64,000 nt of DNA. It comes from Methanolobus vulcani (GTDB lineage Archaea > Halobacteriota > Methanosarcinia > Methanosarcinales > Methanosarcinaceae). The translations under genes were made by a program, and so were the position numbers. The stretch is taken from positions 1-64,000 of the forward strand of contig NZ_VIAQ01000020.1 in NCBI RefSeq assembly GCF_006546655.1. Reading direction: 5' to 3'. Within the stretch, counting starts at the first letter, position 1; each line of letters opens with the position of its first letter. This document shows, piece after piece, positions 25,136-32,700 of this stretch. The notes beneath the pieces were generated by a model. That model did not search any database. It had not been told where the DNA came from and was given only the letters and a program-made list of their open reading frames with translations.

Positions 25136-25167
25136 CAATCCTACTTTAAAACTTGGAATGGCAACCG
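25136..25167 (+). repeat. 32-bp CRISPR-repeat-like sequence, copy 2
   Basis: Identical over all 32 bases to 21593-21624, in direct orientation 3543 bp away, with about 25 bp of similar upstream sequence (ending TATATTGTCAC here, TATATTGTAAT there). No spacer array follows. The remaining gene-free DNA at 24971-25262 holds a TATA-like TTTTTATAAA near 25247 and nothing else I can name. Confidence 0.6.
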
Positions 25168-25262
25168 TTTGCCTTATTCAGCAAAATTTACCAAAACACC
25201 TAAGTAAAGTCCCCACGTCCTTGAGCTAAATGAGTAAGAACTTATTTTTATAAACTGAGTTG

Positions 25263-25691
25263 ATGTTTTTGCCAATAAAAGACGGAGATACAATTAAAAT
25301 TTCATATGTAGGTACACTTGATGACGGTACTGTTATCGATAGTACTGAAAACCATGAGGGTCCTCTTGAATTTACAGTAGGTTCAGGTCAGGTCATTTCA
25401 GGTTTTGATGAGGCTGTTAAGGGAATGGAAGTTGGGGAAGAGAAGACAATCAGGATTGAAGCTGCAGATGCATATGGTGAGCCAAATCCAGCTATGATAG
25501 AAACTGTTCCTAAATCCATGCTTCAATGTGACGCCGAGATCACAGCAGGCATGATGATAGCGGTAGGTACTGCTGATGGTCAGCAGATGCCAGCAAAAAT
25601 AACCGAAGTTACCGATGAGACACTCACAGTTGATATGAATCATCCTCTTGCAGGAGAGGCTCTTACCTTCAATATCAAAGTAGTTGAATAA
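25263..25691 (+). CDS. FKBP-type peptidyl-prolyl isomerase (SlyD-like)
   Basis: A 142-residue FKBP: IKISYVGTLDDGTVIDSTE, FTVGSGQVISGFDEAVKGMEVGE, then an inserted flap (about residues 70-125) typical of SlyD-type enzymes, and a final NIKVVE strand. It accelerates proline isomerisation and acts as a chaperone in the cytoplasm. There is no His-rich nickel-binding tail as in bacterial SlyD. ATG 25263 is used; TTG 25260 would add one residue. Confidence 0.9.
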   Translation: MFLPIKDGDTIKISYVGTLDDGTVIDSTENHEGPLEFTVGSGQVISGFDEAVKGMEVGEEKTIRIEAADAYGEPNPAMIETVPKSMLQCDAEITAGMMIAVGTADGQQMPAKITEVTDETLTVDMNHPLAGEALTFNIKVVE

Positions 25692-25707
25692 ATTCAATAG
25701 ATCTTTA

Positions 25708-25733
25708 AATTGAACTCATCTCTGGGTTCAATT
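25708..25733. terminator. Hairpin between convergent FKBP and helicase genes
   Basis: AATTGAAC (25708-25715) pairs with GTTCAATT (25726-25733). T-rich sequence follows on both strands, so it may stop transcription from both sides. Confidence 0.6.
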
Positions 25734-25754
25734 ACTTTTGATTTAATTATTGAT

Positions 25755-28556
25755 TCATTTTGTAATTTTAGAAGCAGACCTTTCCCTGAGTTCTTTTAGT
25801 TTAATATCATCAGGCTTTTCTTTCAGTGCTTCATCAAACATCTCTACAGCACCCACAAAATCACCAAGACGGTGCAGAGCTATGCCCTTGTGCTTCCACA
25901 CAACACTTTTTCCATATCCCTGGCTTATGAGTTTATTAAAAATAGTCAATGCCATCTGGTTCTGACCAAGATGGAGGCATGTCATACCTTTATTCATCAG
26001 TGCTGTTGCATTTGAAGGCTGAAGTTGCAGGGCAGCCGAGAAACACTCAAAAGCCAGCTCATGGTTTTTTTCCTTTCCAGCTTTGATACCTTCCTGAATC
26101 CATTCTTCAGCACTTTTCCTGTCACGCTGCCTGAGTTTTCTTCTTGCTCTGTTAAGTGCTGCATTATGGTCGAATGGTCTGTCCTTCGGATCTCTCTGCA
26201 CAGGTACGTAAGTTTCCTCCTTTACAGGCCTTTCAACCTTTCTTACTACTTTCTTCTTCGGGATGTATGCCGGTTTACCGAGCATCTTCCTGAGAATCAT
26301 TATTGCAGCATCCTTGTCCAGTGGATTGTTGTTATTTCCACATTTTGGAGACTGGATGCAGGATGGACATCCATCGTAACATGGACAGCTTTCTATGGAT
26401 TTCAGTGTGACCTCAAGCATCTCTAAGATTCTTCCATAACCACTTTCAGCATATCCTACACCACCGGGATGTCCGTCATACACAAAAATACCGCTGTTAC
26501 CTGAGATATCAGGGTGTGATGGTGTTGAAACTCCACCAACATCATTCCTGTCAGCTAACAAATGCAACGGGTACATTGCAATAATAGCATGCTCGATTGC
26601 ATGAATTCCTCCGGCAAGGTCACGCTCATATTCACTTACAAGTTCGGTAAAAGAATATGGCAGTTCAAGCCATATGGCTTCAGTTTCAAGACTGAACTGC
26701 GGCATATCCAGTGAATGCTGACCAAGTTCTGTATCTGACCTTTGCTGGATCTTTCTGTAGCCTGTTACCTGTTGGGTAACATCAACATCTCCAAAACCGA
26801 CTTTTACTTCAGAACATGTAGGCAGGTCTTTTGTTTCAACAACTTCTCTCACAACAATATCCGAATCGACCATGGCTCTTGTGTAATATCCATCACTGGC
26901 CTGCTCCACATGAATCTCTTTTTTATCGTGGTCAAGTTTTGTGACACAATAGGGTTTACCTTTATTGATGTAGACAGCACCTTCAAAAGCTTCCCTGTAA
27001 GCTCTTAATCTTTCGATATCTTTTTCAAGGGGTCGTCTGGTAGCTTTATCAATTATGGTATAACTGTCATTTTCAATATTCCTTATTGATATTTTCATGT
27101 GAGGCGCAGGGTCACGTGACCGCTTCTCGAATTCTCCTTCCAGAAGTCCTTCCTCTTCAAGAACCTGAACGATGGTATCAAATTCAGGTCCGAAATAGTC
27201 TTTATCTTCCGGTTTAAGAGGAAGTTCTCTTGCTGCACATAGAAGGTGACCTGCCTGAATGTAGCGGTTTGAGACATTTATGACAGCTTCTTCGCAATCC
27301 CGTCTGAAAAAGTCTTCCGGATTTCTCATGTAGTACTGGTCAAGAGCATTGGAATCTGCCACCAGGGTCACTATACTTTCCCTGCTTCCACGTCCTGCTC
27401 TTCCGGCCTGTTGCCTTGCACTCATAATAGTTCCGGGAAACCCATCCATTATACAGGCATCCAGCCCACCGATATCAATTCCAAGTTCAAGCGCGTTGGT
27501 GGATATTACTCCATCTATTTCCCCGCAAGCGAGTGCTTTTTCGATATCTTCACGTTCATTTCCGTGATAACCACCTCGATAGGGGCTGATAGTTTTGTCG
27601 ATTCCTCTCTCAGCAAGTGTATTTTTTGCCTGTACATACATCCTTTCAACTTTCTGTCTGGACCTTGCAAAGACAATTGTCTGAAGGTCACTCTGTACAA
27701 ATGTTGTAAAAAGGTCGACCGTTTCTCCAAAACTTGCTTTTCTCTGGGTGAAGTTCCTTGAACGTGAGTACAGAGGCGGGTTCCAGAACACGAATTTCTG
27801 TGCACCCTGACCAGAACTATCATTGTCAATAAGTGTCATTTCCCTGCCTGTAAGGGCGGAGCTGTGTTCAACTGGATTCCCAATTGTAGCGGTACAGCAG
27901 ATGTAAAGAGGCTTTGCACCATAATTATCACAGATTCTGTTAAGTCTTCTTAGGAGGTTTGCCATGTGGCTTCCCATGACGCCGCTGTATGAATGGCTCT
28001 CATCAATGATGATATATTTAAGATTAGAGAGAAATTGCCTCCATTGCTGTTTCCATTGCAGGAAACTCAGATGGAGCATTTCCGGGTTTGTGAATATTAT
28101 TTTTGTATTTCCATGTTTTACAGCATCTTTTTCAGCTTTGCTCATTGAACCTACAAAACGATCAATTTTGATATTCAAAGTCATTATCTGGCTCAGTTCC
28201 CTGAACGTGTCAAGCTGATCATTGACAAGGGCGTTCAACGGTGATATATATAATGCAGTTGCATGTGGTTCCTGGAGCAGAGTTTCAAAAATAGGGAGCA
28301 TGTAGCATAATGATTTACCACTTGCAGTACTGGTGGAAAGGACGATATTTTCCCGATTCCTTGTCCTCTCAACTGCTTCAGCCTGATGTGCGTATAATTG
28401 CTGAATTCCTTTCTGGTTCAAAGCATATCTTATAAGCGGATTCATTTCCAGTTCTTTGTAAGTTGCTTCTCTGGCGGGCACATCCTCTATGTGTGTAATC
28501 TGTCCCTCATACCTTCTTGATGCTTTTATTTTTTCTATCAGCCGGGAAATGTCCAT
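25755..28556 (-). CDS. MrfA/YprA-type DEAD-box DNA helicase with C-terminal TPR repeats
   Basis: A 933-residue superfamily 2 helicase. It has motif I STASGKSLCY, motif II IIDESHSYSG, SFII motif FARSRQKVERM, the ELGIDIGGLDACIMDGFPGT region and QQAGRAGR. A DUF1998/MZB domain carries the four-cysteine site CPCYDGCPSCIQSPKCG, the hallmark of the MrfA family that acts in mitomycin-type DNA repair in bacteria. Residues from about 815 form tetratricopeptide repeats (AFECFSAALQLQPSNATALM), an added protein-interaction module not usual in bacterial MrfA. Confidence 0.9.
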   Translation of the reverse strand: MDISRLIEKIKASRRYEGQITHIEDVPAREATYKELEMNPLIRYALNQKGIQQLYAHQAEAVERTRNRENIVLSTSTASGKSLCYMLPIFETLLQEPHATALYISPLNALVNDQLDTFRELSQIMTLNIKIDRFVGSMSKAEKDAVKHGNTKIIFTNPEMLHLSFLQWKQQWRQFLSNLKYIIIDESHSYSGVMGSHMANLLRRLNRICDNYGAKPLYICCTATIGNPVEHSSALTGREMTLIDNDSSGQGAQKFVFWNPPLYSRSRNFTQRKASFGETVDLFTTFVQSDLQTIVFARSRQKVERMYVQAKNTLAERGIDKTISPYRGGYHGNEREDIEKALACGEIDGVISTNALELGIDIGGLDACIMDGFPGTIMSARQQAGRAGRGSRESIVTLVADSNALDQYYMRNPEDFFRRDCEEAVINVSNRYIQAGHLLCAARELPLKPEDKDYFGPEFDTIVQVLEEEGLLEGEFEKRSRDPAPHMKISIRNIENDSYTIIDKATRRPLEKDIERLRAYREAFEGAVYINKGKPYCVTKLDHDKKEIHVEQASDGYYTRAMVDSDIVVREVVETKDLPTCSEVKVGFGDVDVTQQVTGYRKIQQRSDTELGQHSLDMPQFSLETEAIWLELPYSFTELVSEYERDLAGGIHAIEHAIIAMYPLHLLADRNDVGGVSTPSHPDISGNSGIFVYDGHPGGVGYAESGYGRILEMLEVTLKSIESCPCYDGCPSCIQSPKCGNNNNPLDKDAAIMILRKMLGKPAYIPKKKVVRKVERPVKEETYVPVQRDPKDRPFDHNAALNRARRKLRQRDRKSAEEWIQEGIKAGKEKNHELAFECFSAALQLQPSNATALMNKGMTCLHLGQNQMALTIFNKLISQGYGKSVVWKHKGIALHRLGDFVGAVEMFDEALKEKPDDIKLKELRERSASKITK

Positions 28557-28801
28557 TTTTAGCTTGCTCCGGTTTTGTAAAGGAACTCATCCTTAATATG
28601 TTACACCTGAACGTTCATTTGTACTTGAATTAATGAGTAAGTTTCACTGGAACTTATTAATTTTTCATCACTCATAATCTTCTTATATGAAGATACAATT
28701 TCAAGTATCATCGTGGATTGATAATATCATTTTTCTTAAAAATGTGGAAAGCGATAAATTTCTGTAAGCAGAGAATTATACTATATATAGCGATGATTGA
28801 A
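28557..28801. promoter_or_regulatory. Divergent promoter region of helicase and arginine decarboxylase
   Basis: A 245-bp gene-free, AT-rich stretch between divergent genes. TACTATATATAG at about 28778-28789 is a good TATA box for the decarboxylase and would place the transcript start very near ATG 28802, suggesting a leaderless or nearly leaderless mRNA. Confidence 0.45.
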
Positions 28802-29344
28802 ATGGTTCCAAAAAAATGTTTTTTGACTAAAGGTGCTGGTGTTCATAAGGACAAATTAGCATCTTTTGAATTGGCACTGCGCGACGCACTTATTCAGAAA
28901 TATAATCTTGTTACCGTTTCCAGCATACTTCCTCCAAATTGTAAATTAGTATCTCGTGAAGAAGGGATTAAAAATCTTCCTGCGGGAGAGATCGTACATT
29001 GTGTTCTTGCACGTAATGAAACAAACGAACCCTACAGGCTTGTAGCAGCAGCAGTTGGCACCGCAGTTCCCGTAAATGAGAATAATTATGGTTACATCTC
29101 AGAGCACCATTCTTTCGGTGAGGACGAGGAAACAGCCGGAGAATATGCTGAAGATATTGCAGCAACAATGCTTGCCACAACTCTTGGAATTGAATTCGAT
29201 TCAAACTGTGCATGGCATGAAAGGGAACAGGTCTACAAAGCAAGCGGTCATATTATAGATACTACCCATTATTGCCAGACCGCATACGGTGATAAGGATG
29301 GTAAGTGGACAACTGTCATCGCTGCCATGGTATTTATTGAGTAA
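28802..29344 (+). CDS. pdaD: Pyruvoyl-dependent arginine decarboxylase
   Basis: A 180-residue proenzyme that self-cleaves at the Ser40-Ser41 bond in [10 protein letters not shown]; the second serine becomes the pyruvoyl cofactor. It converts arginine to agmatine and CO2, the first step of archaeal polyamine synthesis. Family words: [20 protein letters not shown] at the N-terminus, [22 protein letters not shown] and [21 protein letters not shown]. The length is standard for methanogens. An in-frame ATG at 28793 adds three residues. Confidence 0.93.
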   Translation: MVPKKCFLTKGAGVHKDKLASFELALRDALIQKYNLVTVSSILPPNCKLVSREEGIKNLPAGEIVHCVLARNETNEPYRLVAAAVGTAVPVNENNYGYISEHHSFGEDEETAGEYAEDIAATMLATTLGIEFDSNCAWHEREQVYKASGHIIDTTHYCQTAYGDKDGKWTTVIAAMVFIE

Positions 29345-29646
29345 AGGATTCAACCTTTTACTTTTTGATTATCATTTAGATTATCTGTTTTTGATCGCAG
29401 TTTAATGGATTTCTTAGAAATATGCTCTGTGCCTGCATCGTATGGGTCTTTACCTATACATTTTATTATTAATACTAATTTAAATTAGCAGATGTATTAT
29501 ACACGTAATGCTCATGTAAATACTTCTATCTCTTTCTCTCCTAAAAAAGCTATCAAGAAACACGATAATCGATAAACTTAAGTAATGTATAGTTAATCCG
29601 TAGACGTCTATAAACTATATAGATTAGTAGTAATCGGAGACTTAAC
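29345..29646. promoter_or_regulatory. Promoter region of the acidic lipoprotein gene
   Basis: A gene-free AT-rich stretch. TAGACGTCTA (29601-29610) is a perfect palindrome placed directly before a TATA-like TAAACTATATAG (29611-29622), about 25 bp from ATG 29647. It looks like an operator overlapping the TFB/TATA site. Confidence 0.5.
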
Positions 29647-29943
29647 ATGAAGAAATTTTTAAGCATACTTATGGTTATCCTGATGGTCGGACTTGTAGCC
29701 GTATCAGGTTGTGCAGACACAACAGAAGAAGCAGCAACAGAATCAGAGGACGTTGCAGAGGATGTCACTGAAGATGTAGAAGATGCAACAGAGAACGTTA
29801 CTGAAGAAGTAGCAGATGTAGCAGAGAATGTCACAGAAGATGCAGAAATGATGGCAGAGAATGTCACAGAAGATGCAGAAATGATGGCAGAGAACGTTAC
29901 TGAAGAAGTCGAAGAAGCTACAAACGACACAGCAACTGAATAA
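29647..29943 (+). CDS. Acidic repeat lipoprotein rich in N-glycosylation sequons
   Basis: A 98-residue lipoprotein: signal segment LSILMVILMVGLVAVSGC with lipobox Cys at residue 22, then an Ala/Glu/Asp/Val-rich helix made of short repeats. The 11-residue unit AENVTEDAEMM occurs twice in tandem (33-bp DNA repeats at about 29820-29885) with degenerate copies on either side. N-x-T sequons occur five times (four NVT, one NDT), so the chain could be heavily glycosylated on the cell surface. No enzymatic domain. Exact role unknown; low-complexity lipoproteins of this kind occur in methanogens. Confidence 0.75.
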   Translation: MKKFLSILMVILMVGLVAVSGCADTTEEAATESEDVAEDVTEDVEDATENVTEEVADVAENVTEDAEMMAENVTEDAEMMAENVTEEVEEATNDTATE

Positions 29944-30051
29944 TTTCATTTTTTACAGATCATTCCTGGCATGTAGGTGAATAACCTGAAATGCCGGGAC
30001 ACATGATTTGTTCCATACCGCTAATTATTTTGAATGTCTTAACTCCAATTT

Positions 30052-30549
30052 TTATTTTCTTTCGGCAAGTTTTTCTATTCCTTTATCATCCAGTCTGTAT
30101 AGAAGCCATTCTTTTTGGTGCTCTCCACCCATGTGTTCATAGAACTTCCTGGCAGGGTTCCAGTCAAGTACGCTCCATTCCAGTCTTCCGCAATTCCTTT
30201 CTCTTGCAATTTTACCGCAATAGGTCATCAGTGCTTTACCTACGCCTTTTCCTCGGTGTTCGGGATAGACAAATATATCCTCAATGTAGAGTCCAGGTCT
30301 TCCTACAAAAGTGGAGTAATTATGGAAGAACACAATAAATCCAACAGCTTTTCCATCGATTTCAGCGATAATCGCTTCTGCGTATTTGTTCTTCCCAAAC
30401 ATTCCTTCTTTGAGGCTATCTTCAGTTGCAAGCACATGGTCACTCAGTCCCTCAAATTCAGCCAGCGCTTTTACAAGTTCCATTATAAGAGGTATGTCAT
30501 CTATTGTTGTAGATCTTACACTTACGGAAGTTGCGTTTTCAGGTTGCAT
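30052..30549 (-). CDS. GNAT-family N-acetyltransferase
   Basis: A 165-residue GNAT protein with the acetyl-CoA motif YPEHRGKGVGKALMTYCG and the upstream strand GLYIEDIFV. The C-terminal WSVLDWNPARKFYEHMGGEH is typical of diamine/spermidine-type acetyltransferases (SAT-like), so a polyamine or amino substrate is plausible but not shown. ATG 30549 preceded by GAGGAAATCTAAGT is preferred over an extension to 30594. Confidence 0.85.
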   Translation of the reverse strand: MQPENATSVSVRSTTIDDIPLIMELVKALAEFEGLSDHVLATEDSLKEGMFGKNKYAEAIIAEIDGKAVGFIVFFHNYSTFVGRPGLYIEDIFVYPEHRGKGVGKALMTYCGKIARERNCGRLEWSVLDWNPARKFYEHMGGEHQKEWLLYRLDDKGIEKLAERK

Positions 30550-30704
30550 ACTTAGATTTCCTCTCTGATTGTGTTTGTTGCCATAGAATTTCATGATTCA
30601 AGAAGCGTTAACTTCTCATTCTATCAGGTTACTAGTATTTTTACTAAACCGGTGAAACGACAATCTATTGTAAAAAGTCATTAAATTGGTGGGATAGAGA
30701 AAAT

Positions 30705-30878
30705 ATGCATGTTGCAAAAATGGTGATAATCAGCCTGGTCATTTTTGTGCTGGTAACAATACTGGTGACTCAGGCATTGCAGGATAGGATATATTTCTCA
30801 CTATTTGCAGGAATACCATCTGGTGTAGTTGCTTTTGTACTGAGTTTTGTATATATGTACAGGCAAAAGAGTGAATAA
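30705..30878 (+). CDS. Small two-helix membrane protein, 57 residues
   Basis: A short frame encoding two hydrophobic segments (MVIISLVIFVLVTILVTQAL and the second SLFAGIPSGVVAFVLSFVY) joined by QDRIYF and ending YRQKSE. It lies 22 nt upstream of the DUF1638 gene on the same strand. GGGATAGAGAAAAT precedes the ATG. No family recognised. Confidence 0.6.
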   Translation: MHVAKMVIISLVIFVLVTILVTQALQDRIYFSLFAGIPSGVVAFVLSFVYMYRQKSE

Positions 30879-30900
30879 TCAATAAGATGTAGGGAACATT

Positions 30901-31704
30901 ATGCCATTACTGACCATACTCTCGTGCAAGATCCTTCAGGATGAGATCGTGCACATACTTGAAAATGATAGTTCCGTAGATGAGATTCTCGTAGTTGGTA
31001 ACGGTCAGGAGGATGATTTTGTATCCAAACTCAGAAAAGCAGGTCTTAAGTTTCATTTACTTTCACCCGTAAAGCTTCGTTCAGATACTGAGAGCTACAG
31101 GAACGACACTGAAAAGTACACAGTAATGATCTATATGGTTGAACTTGCACTGCACGAGTTCCCAAAAACACTCAAAACTGAGATCTACAAATTGTTAGAT
31201 GAACTTAGTACATGCTCAAATGGCATCCTGATGTTTTACGGTTTATGCGGTAACGTATTTGACAAAATAGAACCTGATTTTGCACATCTTGAAGAAACAT
31301 GTCCTATCAGGATACTGAGGGATGATACACGTACCGTTGATGATTGTGTCGGTGCAACCCTTGGAGGTTGTCAGGAGTATCTGGCCACGCTAAAAAAGTT
31401 CAGTGAGCATGGAACGTTCCTTTTCACACCAATGTACGCTCATGCCTGGCGTGAGATCATGAGAGTTGATCCTGAGAAACCCGAAAAGACTATTAAGATG
31501 CTTAAGAAGGTCAATGAAATTACAGGATACAAACGGGTTGCAAAGGTCAAGACCGGGCTTACATACACCGAGAATTTTGACGAAAAAGTGGATGAATTCG
31601 CAGAGATTTTTGATTTTGAGGTCCTTGAGATAGAAGGCGGTCAGAGTCTTTTTGAGAAGTGTTATTCAGATATTAAAGAAGAGCTTCTTGTAAAATCCCT
31701 GTAA
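30901..31704 (+). CDS. DUF1638 family protein
   Basis: A 267-residue protein with the DUF1638 pattern: LTILSCKILQDEIVHIL at the N-terminus, GILMFYGLCGN, IRILRDDTRTVDDCVGATLGG and LFTPMYAHAWREIM. The family occurs in methanogens near methylamine methyltransferase and corrinoid protein genes, so a link to methyl metabolism is suspected, but none of those genes is close here. Conserved Cys residues (SCK, GLCGN, DDCVG) suggest metal or cofactor binding. Confidence 0.8.
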   Translation: MPLLTILSCKILQDEIVHILENDSSVDEILVVGNGQEDDFVSKLRKAGLKFHLLSPVKLRSDTESYRNDTEKYTVMIYMVELALHEFPKTLKTEIYKLLDELSTCSNGILMFYGLCGNVFDKIEPDFAHLEETCPIRILRDDTRTVDDCVGATLGGCQEYLATLKKFSEHGTFLFTPMYAHAWREIMRVDPEKPEKTIKMLKKVNEITGYKRVAKVKTGLTYTENFDEKVDEFAEIFDFEVLEIEGGQSLFEKCYSDIKEELLVKSL

Positions 31705-31722
31705 TAGAAACATTTATGGCTC

Positions 31723-32328
31723 ATGGTATCTCACCTTTTCATAGGTGATGGGATGTTATCACAAGTAAACATACCAGGTGATGGAATGTTATCACAAGAG
31801 AACTTATCAGGTGATGGGATATTATCACAAGAGGAATTATCTGGTGAGGGATATGAAAAAGCGACTTTTGCAGCAGGTTGTTTCTGGGGTGTTGAGGCAA
31901 TATTCAGAAGAGTAAAGGGTGTTGACTTTACACAGGTAGGTTATACGGGCGGAGACAAGGAAAATCCGACCTATAAAGAAGTCTGCATGGGTAATACCGG
32001 ACATGCAGAAGCTGTGGAGCTTCTTTTCAATCCGCAGATAGTCCCATACGAGAAGTTGCTGGAGCTTTTCTGGGAAATGCATGATCCTACTACTATTGAT
32101 CGTCAGGGTCCTGATATAGGGAGTCAGTATCGTTCTGCTATATTTTATCATAATGAAGAGCAAAAGGATAAAGCTCTGGCTTCCAAAGAAGAACTCGAAT
32201 TATCGCATCGTTTCAAAAAACCTATAGTAACACAGATAGCGCCCGCGGGTCCTTTTTACAGGGCAGAGGAATATCATCAGCAATACTTTGAAAAGACAGG
32301 TACACAGGGTGGCTGCTTTATCAAATAA
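31723..32328 (+). CDS. msrA: Peptide methionine sulfoxide reductase A with repeat extension
   Basis: A 201-residue MsrA that reduces methionine-S-sulfoxide in proteins. The catalytic [15 protein letters not shown] is at about residue 50, followed by [27 protein letters not shown] and ending [10 protein letters not shown]. The core is intact. The first ~45 residues are an extra segment made of three 11-residue repeats ([33 protein letters not shown]). Each DNA repeat carries GGTGAT followed by an ATG or ATA, so the real start may lie at one of the internal ATGs (31753, 31786). Confidence 0.88.
   Translation: MVSHLFIGDGMLSQVNIPGDGMLSQENLSGDGILSQEELSGEGYEKATFAAGCFWGVEAIFRRVKGVDFTQVGYTGGDKENPTYKEVCMGNTGHAEAVELLFNPQIVPYEKLLELFWEMHDPTTIDRQGPDIGSQYRSAIFYHNEEQKDKALASKEELELSHRFKKPIVTQIAPAGPFYRAEEYHQQYFEKTGTQGGCFIK
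31745..31828 (+). repeat. Three tandem 33-bp hairpin repeats at the msrA start
   Basis: Each unit contains GTGAT and ATCAC eight bases apart: 31745-31749/31758-31762, 31778-31782/31791-31795 and 31811-31815/31824-31828. GGTGAT is also the archaeal Shine-Dalgarno sequence, so the repeats present up to three sequestered ribosome binding sites. Confidence 0.7.
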
Positions 32329-32413
32329 TATTTTTATTCAACTTCAGGTTTATATATTAAATCAAGACCCAAAAGTCTATAACTTTAAAAGATGATTTAA
32401 ATGTGGTGAGGAT

Positions 32414-32650
32414 ATGCAGGAATTCACATTAGAAGAAGTAGCCAAGTACAATGGCACTGACAATGAGAAGGTTTATGTTGTTTATGCAGGCCAGGTATAC
32501 GATGTAACAGAGAGTGATTTCTGGGATGATGGAGAACACATGGGTTTACATGAAGCAGGAACAGATCTAACCGAATCTCTTGATCTGGAAGCTCCGCATG
32601 AAGCTGATGCCCTGGAAAGTTACCCGGTTGTAGGAAAAATCAAACAATAA
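32414..32650 (+). CDS. Cytochrome b5-like heme-binding domain protein
   Basis: A 78-residue stand-alone cytochrome-b5 fold: FTLEEVAKYNGTDNEKVYVVYAGQVYDVTES, then HMGLHEAGTDLTESL and a final YPVVGKIKQ. His residues in HMGLHEAG and APHE are candidate heme ligands, though the classical HPGG motif is absent, as in the membrane-associated progesterone-receptor type. Likely heme or redox partner binding; partner unknown. It has its own upstream region. Confidence 0.85.
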   Translation: MQEFTLEEVAKYNGTDNEKVYVVYAGQVYDVTESDFWDDGEHMGLHEAGTDLTESLDLEAPHEADALESYPVVGKIKQ

Positions 32651-32677
32651 TATTAAGATTAGTTCTTTTTCTTTTGA

Positions 32678-32700
32678 GAACTGCCTTATAGTGGCAGTTC
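32678..32700. terminator. Bidirectional hairpin between convergent genes
   Basis: GAACTGCC (32678-32685) pairs perfectly with GGCAGTTC (32693-32700) around a 7-nt loop that includes the stop codon of the sensor kinase. A T-run (TTCTTTTTCTTTT) precedes it on the plus strand. Confidence 0.65.

Noticed and set aside
29553-29949. Minus-strand frames rich in Ser/Thr or Cys/Phe opposite the acidic lipoprotein
   Set aside because: They are antisense products of the tandem repeats; the plus frame has the signal peptide and lipobox.
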